Source: RGDT01 sp964630925
GTDB taxonomy: Bacteria; Planctomycetota; Planctomycetia; Gemmatales; Gemmataceae
DNA length: 54,009 nucleotides
Reading direction: 5' to 3'
Assembly: GCA_964630925.1 (NCBI GenBank)
Contig: CAZVZK010000069.1
Location: 1-54,009, forward strand
The position numbers and the translations under genes were made by a program. Shown in pieces: positions 51,162-54,009 of this stretch (position 1 is the stretch's first letter; every line of letters starts with the position of its first letter). Under the pieces are notes generated by a model. It saw only the letters and a program-made list of their open reading frames with translations. It did not search any database and was not told the DNA's origin.

Positions 51162-51668
51162 CTAACCGGCCTTCTTCCGGGGCTTCTTCGCCGGCGGCTT
51201 CCTCGGCTCCTTCGTGGGCGCCGCCTTCTTCGTGCGGCCCTTGGCGACGGGCTTCACTTCCTTGAAGGGCTCATCGTCGGGCAGCGGCACGGGCGGCTCC
51301 TCCGCCCACTCGACCGGCTGGCCCTGCTCGCGCATCAGGCGCACCGAGACGAGGCGGCGGCGCCACCAGTCGGCGTACTCCGGGTCGTCCGGCGCGGGGC
51401 CGAGGATGATCCGCGCCACCTTGCGGGCGGCGCTGTGCAGCTCGTAGCGGGGCGGGGAGGCCTCGCGCTTCACGTAGGCGGTGAGGTCCTCCATCGCGCG
51501 GCGGAACGCCGGCTCCTTGTAGCCGGGGGCCGCCTTGGCGGCGTCCCAGAACTCGAACGGGCTGCAGCCGAGGTGCCCGATGATGCGGGCGGCGTGGATG
51601 TAGGCCTTGTCGTCCTCCATGAACACCTTCCACCACAGCGGCCTCTCGTGCCAGGGCTTGGACATCAC
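51162..51668 (-). CDS. hypothetical protein with Lys-rich C-terminal tail
   Basis: The 168-residue product is not a named family. It has an aromatic N-terminus ('KPWHERPLWWKVFMEDDKAY'), 'IIGHLGCSPFEFWDAAKAAP', the motif 'ARKVARIILGPAPDDPEYAD' plus 'WWRRRLVSV', and a basic tail from about residue 140 ('RTKKAAPTKEPRKPPAKKP') of histone-like, DNA-binding character. A partial paralogue lies at 41898-42120. Its start overlaps the stop of the zinc-ribbon gene by four bases, so the two are translated together. Function unknown; the tail suggests nucleic-acid binding. Confidence 0.65.
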   Translation of the reverse strand: MMSKPWHERPLWWKVFMEDDKAYIHAARIIGHLGCSPFEFWDAAKAAPGYKEPAFRRAMEDLTAYVKREASPPRYELHSAARKVARIILGPAPDDPEYADWWRRRLVSVRLMREQGQPVEWAEEPPVPLPDDEPFKEVKPVAKGRTKKAAPTKEPRKPPAKKPRKKAG

Positions 51669-51799
51669 TTGCCCTCCGGGGGGCGGCAGCGGACGGTCTT
51701 GCGGCAGCGCGGGCAGCGGGTGGACAGCACCGTGCCGGTGAGCACGATGACGACACGGCCGTTGCAGCGCGCGCAGCGGGGCCTGGGATCGCGGGACAT
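51665..51799 (-). CDS. 44-residue zinc-ribbon protein
   Basis: This very small gene starts at ATG 51799 behind CCGGAGGCCCC. Its product has two Cys pairs, 'RCARCNGR' and 'TRCPRCRKTVRCR', about 15 residues apart, a classic zinc-ribbon knuckle, with many Arg. It overlaps the next gene by ATGA. Such mini-ribbons often bind nucleic acid or a partner protein. The ribosome site, the overlap and the Cys pattern together support it as real. Confidence 0.7.
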   Translation of the reverse strand: MSRDPRPRCARCNGRVVIVLTGTVLSTRCPRCRKTVRCRPPEGK

Positions 51800-52059
51800 G
51801 GGGCCTCCGGTTGGAAGGATCGGGTCAGGGCGCGCACGCATCCTGCGGATCGCCCCCTCCCCCGCGCAACCACGTGGCCGCCAGGTGGAGGCTACCGAGT
51901 GCGGCCGTGCCGCCGGCTCCCTCGGCGTGTTCTGGCGGGCCGAGGCGGGCCGCGCTACCATCGGGCCATGAGGGACCTGTCAGTACGCGCCCCGCCGATC
52001 ACGTCCCTTGACAGCTCGGTTACCCTGGCGTGCGTCGCCCGCACGACGGAGTAACGACG

Positions 52060-52413
52060 ATGTCCGAGATGCCCGAAGGCCCCAAGACGCCCCGGTCCCG
52101 CCAGGCCACCCGCGCCGCCTGGGCGGAGGTCCTCCGCCGGTTCGACGAGTCCGGCCAGTCCGTCCTCGACTTCTGCCGCGCCGAGGCCATCGCCCCACAG
52201 TCCTTCTACTACTGGAAGCGCAAGCTCTCCTCCCCCGTTGACGCGCCCGGCACCGCCGCCGAGATCCCCGACTTCCTCCCCGTCCGCCTCTCCGCCGCCG
52301 CGCCCGTCGAGCTGGCCCTCCCCGGCGGCGCCACGCTGCGCCTCTCGCCCGGCTGCGACCTGTCCTTCGTCCGCTCCCTCGTGCAGGCCCTGGCCGGCGG
52401 TGGCCCGTGCTGA
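52060..52413 (+). CDS. tnpA: IS66 accessory protein TnpA
   Basis: A 117-residue product. The N-terminal helix-turn-helix is characteristic of IS66 OrfA: 'AWAEVLRRFDESGQSVLDFC', then 'AEAIAPQSFYYWKRKL'. The C-terminal 'LPGGATLRLSPGCDLSFVRS' is the usual end. ATG 52060 follows GGAG. Needed for transposition, but its precise role is not known. Overlaps tnpB by seven bases. Confidence 0.9.
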   Translation: MSEMPEGPKTPRSRQATRAAWAEVLRRFDESGQSVLDFCRAEAIAPQSFYYWKRKLSSPVDAPGTAAEIPDFLPVRLSAAAPVELALPGGATLRLSPGCDLSFVRSLVQALAGGGPC

Positions 52414-52778
52414 CGCTCACCACCGCCGTCAAGCTCTGGTACTGCCCCGCCCCCGTGGACATGCGGCTGGGCTTCGACGGCCTGCACGCCCTCGTCAGGA
52501 ATCGCCTGAACGCCGACCCGCTCTCCGGCCACCTCTTCATCTTCAGGAACAGGGCGGCCGACAGGCTCAAGGTGCTGTACTGGGGCGGCACCGGCCTGTG
52601 CCTGTGGTGCCAGCGTCTCGAATCCGGACGCTACCACTTCCCCGACGCGGCGGATGCCTCCGGGGCCGTCGAGCTGTCCGCCGGCGCGTTCCAGATGGTG
52701 CTGGACGGCATCGACCTCTCCCGCGTCAAGCGTTTCAAGCGTTTCAAGCCGCCCGAGAAGGCGCTACCCGCCGGCTGA
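52407..52778 (+). CDS. tnpB: IS66 accessory protein TnpB (Orf2)
   Basis: A 123-residue product, full length for the family. Hallmarks are 'PVDMRLGFDGLHALVRNRL', 'PLSGHLFIFRNRAADRLKVL', 'YWGGTGLCLWCQRLESGRYH' and 'LDGIDLSRVKRFKRFKP'. It starts inside the end of tnpA and is followed after 19 bp by tnpC, as in intact IS66 elements. Confidence 0.93.
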   Translation: MLTLTTAVKLWYCPAPVDMRLGFDGLHALVRNRLNADPLSGHLFIFRNRAADRLKVLYWGGTGLCLWCQRLESGRYHFPDAADASGAVELSAGAFQMVLDGIDLSRVKRFKRFKPPEKALPAG

Positions 52779-52797
52779 TCCGGTGTTGCATCATGGC

Positions 52798-53961
52798 ATG
52801 GACGCCTCCCCCCACCCCGACGCCCCCTTGCCCGACGACGTGCCCTCGCTCCAGGCGATGGTGCGTCAGTTGCTGGCGGAGTGCGCCCGCCTGCGCGCCG
52901 AGAACGCCGAGCTGCGCGGCAAGCTCGACGCCGCCCTCAAGCACCGCTTCGGCAGACGCTCCGAACGCCGGCCGCGTCGTCGGGAGCCGAAGGAGGACGG
53001 CGGGGAGAAGAGACGTGACGAGCACGGCCGCTCGCCCCTGCCCGATCACCTCCCCAGGCGGGAGGTGGTCCATGACCTCACCGAGGCCGAGAGGCTGTGC
53101 CCGTGCTGCGGCGTGCCGCGCGAGCCCATCGGCGAGCAGGCCGCCGAGCAGCTCGACCTGGAGCCGGCCACGTTCTTCGTCCTCCGTACCGTCCGCAAGG
53201 TGTACGCCTGCCGGGCCTGTGACCCCGATTCCACGCCACCCGATCGGCGCATCACCACGGCGGGCCCGGCGCAGGTGGGGCCGATCCCCAAGGGCCTGTG
53301 CGGGCCGGGCCTGCTCGCCCACGCCATCACGGCCAAGTACGCCGACCACACGCCCCTGCACCGCCTGGCCGGGCAGCTCGCACGCTCGGGGGTGGATGTC
53401 GCCCGCTCGACGCTGGGCGGCTGGATGGCCCGCGCGGCCGATCTGCTCGCCCCGCTGGTGGCGCTGATGCACGCGCGCGTGCTGCTCTCGCGCGTCATCC
53501 ACGGCGACGACACGGGCGTGAAGCTGCGTGTGAAGGGCGCGGGCAAGGCCGCCAAGGCGCACCTGTGGGTGGGCATCGGCGACGCCGACCACCCCTACAC
53601 GGTGTTCGACTTCACGACGGACTACACGGCGGCGGGGCCGGGACGATTCCTGAAGGGCTACGAGGGGTACCTCCAGGCGGACGCGCTGGCGCAGTACGAG
53701 GGGCTGTACCGCGGCCTCGTGAAGCATTGTTGCTGCTGGGCGCACGCGCGGCGCAAGTTCGTGGCGGCGTCCGAGGGGGGCGACAGGCGTGCGGACGGGG
53801 CGCTGGCGTTGATCCGCGAGCTGTACGCCGTCGAGCGGAAGTTGCCGCCCTTGCTCCCGCCTTCGGACGGGCCGGGGGCCGGGCAACGCCTCCCGCGGGA
53901 AGAGCAACGCCGCGTGACGCGGCAGGCCCTGGCGTTGCCCGTGCTGGAGAAGTTGTGGTAA
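52798..53961 (+). CDS. tnpC: IS66 transposase TnpC, C-terminally truncated
   Basis: The 387 residues present (about 500 expected) have the Leu/Arg coiled start ('LQAMVRQLLAECARLRAENA'), the zinc-binding 'LCPCCGVPREPIGEQ' with 'KVYACRACD', and the catalytic Asp region 'VIHGDDTGVKL' (Asp237/238) and 'GYLQADALAQYEGLYRG' (Asp295). 'CCCWAHARRKFV' is also present. The frame then runs into foreign DNA and stops at 53961 after 'VLEKLW'. The C-terminal part with the catalytic Glu is lost, so the protein should be inactive. The break coincides with the terminus of another insertion element. Confidence 0.9.
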   Translation: MDASPHPDAPLPDDVPSLQAMVRQLLAECARLRAENAELRGKLDAALKHRFGRRSERRPRRREPKEDGGEKRRDEHGRSPLPDHLPRREVVHDLTEAERLCPCCGVPREPIGEQAAEQLDLEPATFFVLRTVRKVYACRACDPDSTPPDRRITTAGPAQVGPIPKGLCGPGLLAHAITAKYADHTPLHRLAGQLARSGVDVARSTLGGWMARAADLLAPLVALMHARVLLSRVIHGDDTGVKLRVKGAGKAAKAHLWVGIGDADHPYTVFDFTTDYTAAGPGRFLKGYEGYLQADALAQYEGLYRGLVKHCCCWAHARRKFVAASEGGDRRADGALALIRELYAVERKLPPLLPPSDGPGAGQRLPREEQRRVTRQALALPVLEKLW

Positions 53962-54009
53962 TCGGCAACCAATTCAGACCCACATCGGCGAGCAATCCGG
54001 ACCCACCAC
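53954..54009. mobile_element. terminus of an IS21-type element (multiple terminal repeats)
   Basis: Two adjacent 23-base repeats (53961-53983 and 53984-54006), alike at 19 positions and each ending in GGACCCAC or AGACCCAC, lie just inside a TG-starting end. Such tandem terminal repeats are the mark of IS21-family ends. The element continues past the window, so its genes are not visible. Confidence 0.65.

Larger units (their letters stand above)
52060..54009 (+). mobile_element. IS66-family insertion sequence, 3' part interrupted
   Basis: The three standard IS66 genes (tnpA, tnpB, tnpC) lie in order and overlap or nearly abut. The outer ends cannot be placed: I see no clear left inverted repeat before 52060, and the right part is replaced by another element's terminus near 53954. 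The left boundary given here is the first codon of tnpA. Confidence 0.85.

Noticed and set aside
1..54009. CRISPR array or cas genes
   Set aside because: No regularly spaced short direct repeats and no Cas proteins were seen; the repeats found are palindromic or dispersed.

Overview
This 54 kb window is very GC-rich and gene-dense. Its gene content points to a planctomycete, most likely of the Gemmata group (Gemmataceae). The markers are two tandem DUF1559 pilin-like proteins with the H-X9-DG signature, a TIGR02996-type N-terminus fused to a sulfatase-modifying-factor domain, a PknB-type kinase with DWG in place of DFG, several WD40 proteins, and many secreted proteins of unknown function. 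The assignment is inferred from family content; there is no rRNA or marker gene here.

Layout. 0-12.9 kb: mostly secreted or membrane proteins, including a beta-helix protein, an outer-membrane-like protein, a hybrid histidine kinase, an SMP-30-like beta-propeller, a HEAT-repeat protein, an SUMF1-like protein, a WD40 protein and a DUF2262 protein, plus a tRNA-Gln. 12.9-21.3 kb: an ABC-2 exporter, a sulfotransferase, an NrfHA nitrite reductase pair and a VIT/vWA protein. 21.6-27.5 kb: an intradiol dioxygenase, a Gfo/Idh/MocA oxidoreductase and two WD40 proteins. 27.5-31.8 kb: a minus-strand cluster of a COG4947-like esterase, a small helical protein, a RimK-like ATP-grasp, a DUF4058 gene broken at a G8 tract, and a circularly permuted ATP-grasp. 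This looks like an amide-ligase pathway of unknown product. 32-41.3 kb: a membrane glycosyltransferase, the two DUF1559 genes, the kinase, a neutral ceramidase and an MFS transporter.

41.3-51.8 kb looks like an accessory island. It begins with gene debris and a truncated tRNA-Phe, then a partial copy of a gene that is intact at 51.2 kb. Next come an XRE-type regulator whose C-terminus resembles an NMT1-like solute-binding protein, a real NMT1-like binding protein, and a fused permease-ATPase. Downstream are an FAD/NAD(P)-binding protein, a small helical protein, an AhpD-like protein and a Kef-type antiporter. The AhpD-like gene has a single in-frame TGA exactly at the second Cys of its CxxC motif. 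A short hairpin with a G-starting loop follows at the spacing expected of a bacterial SECIS, so it is read here as a selenoprotein (CxxU). 52-54 kb: an IS66 element whose transposase is cut off by what looks like the terminus of an IS21-type element.

The strongest leads are the AhpD selenoprotein, the XRE-solute-binding fusion next to its transporter, the ATP-grasp/esterase cluster, the NrfA with CxxCH at all five hemes, and a 141-bp hairpin-bearing repeat found twice, 33 kb apart.
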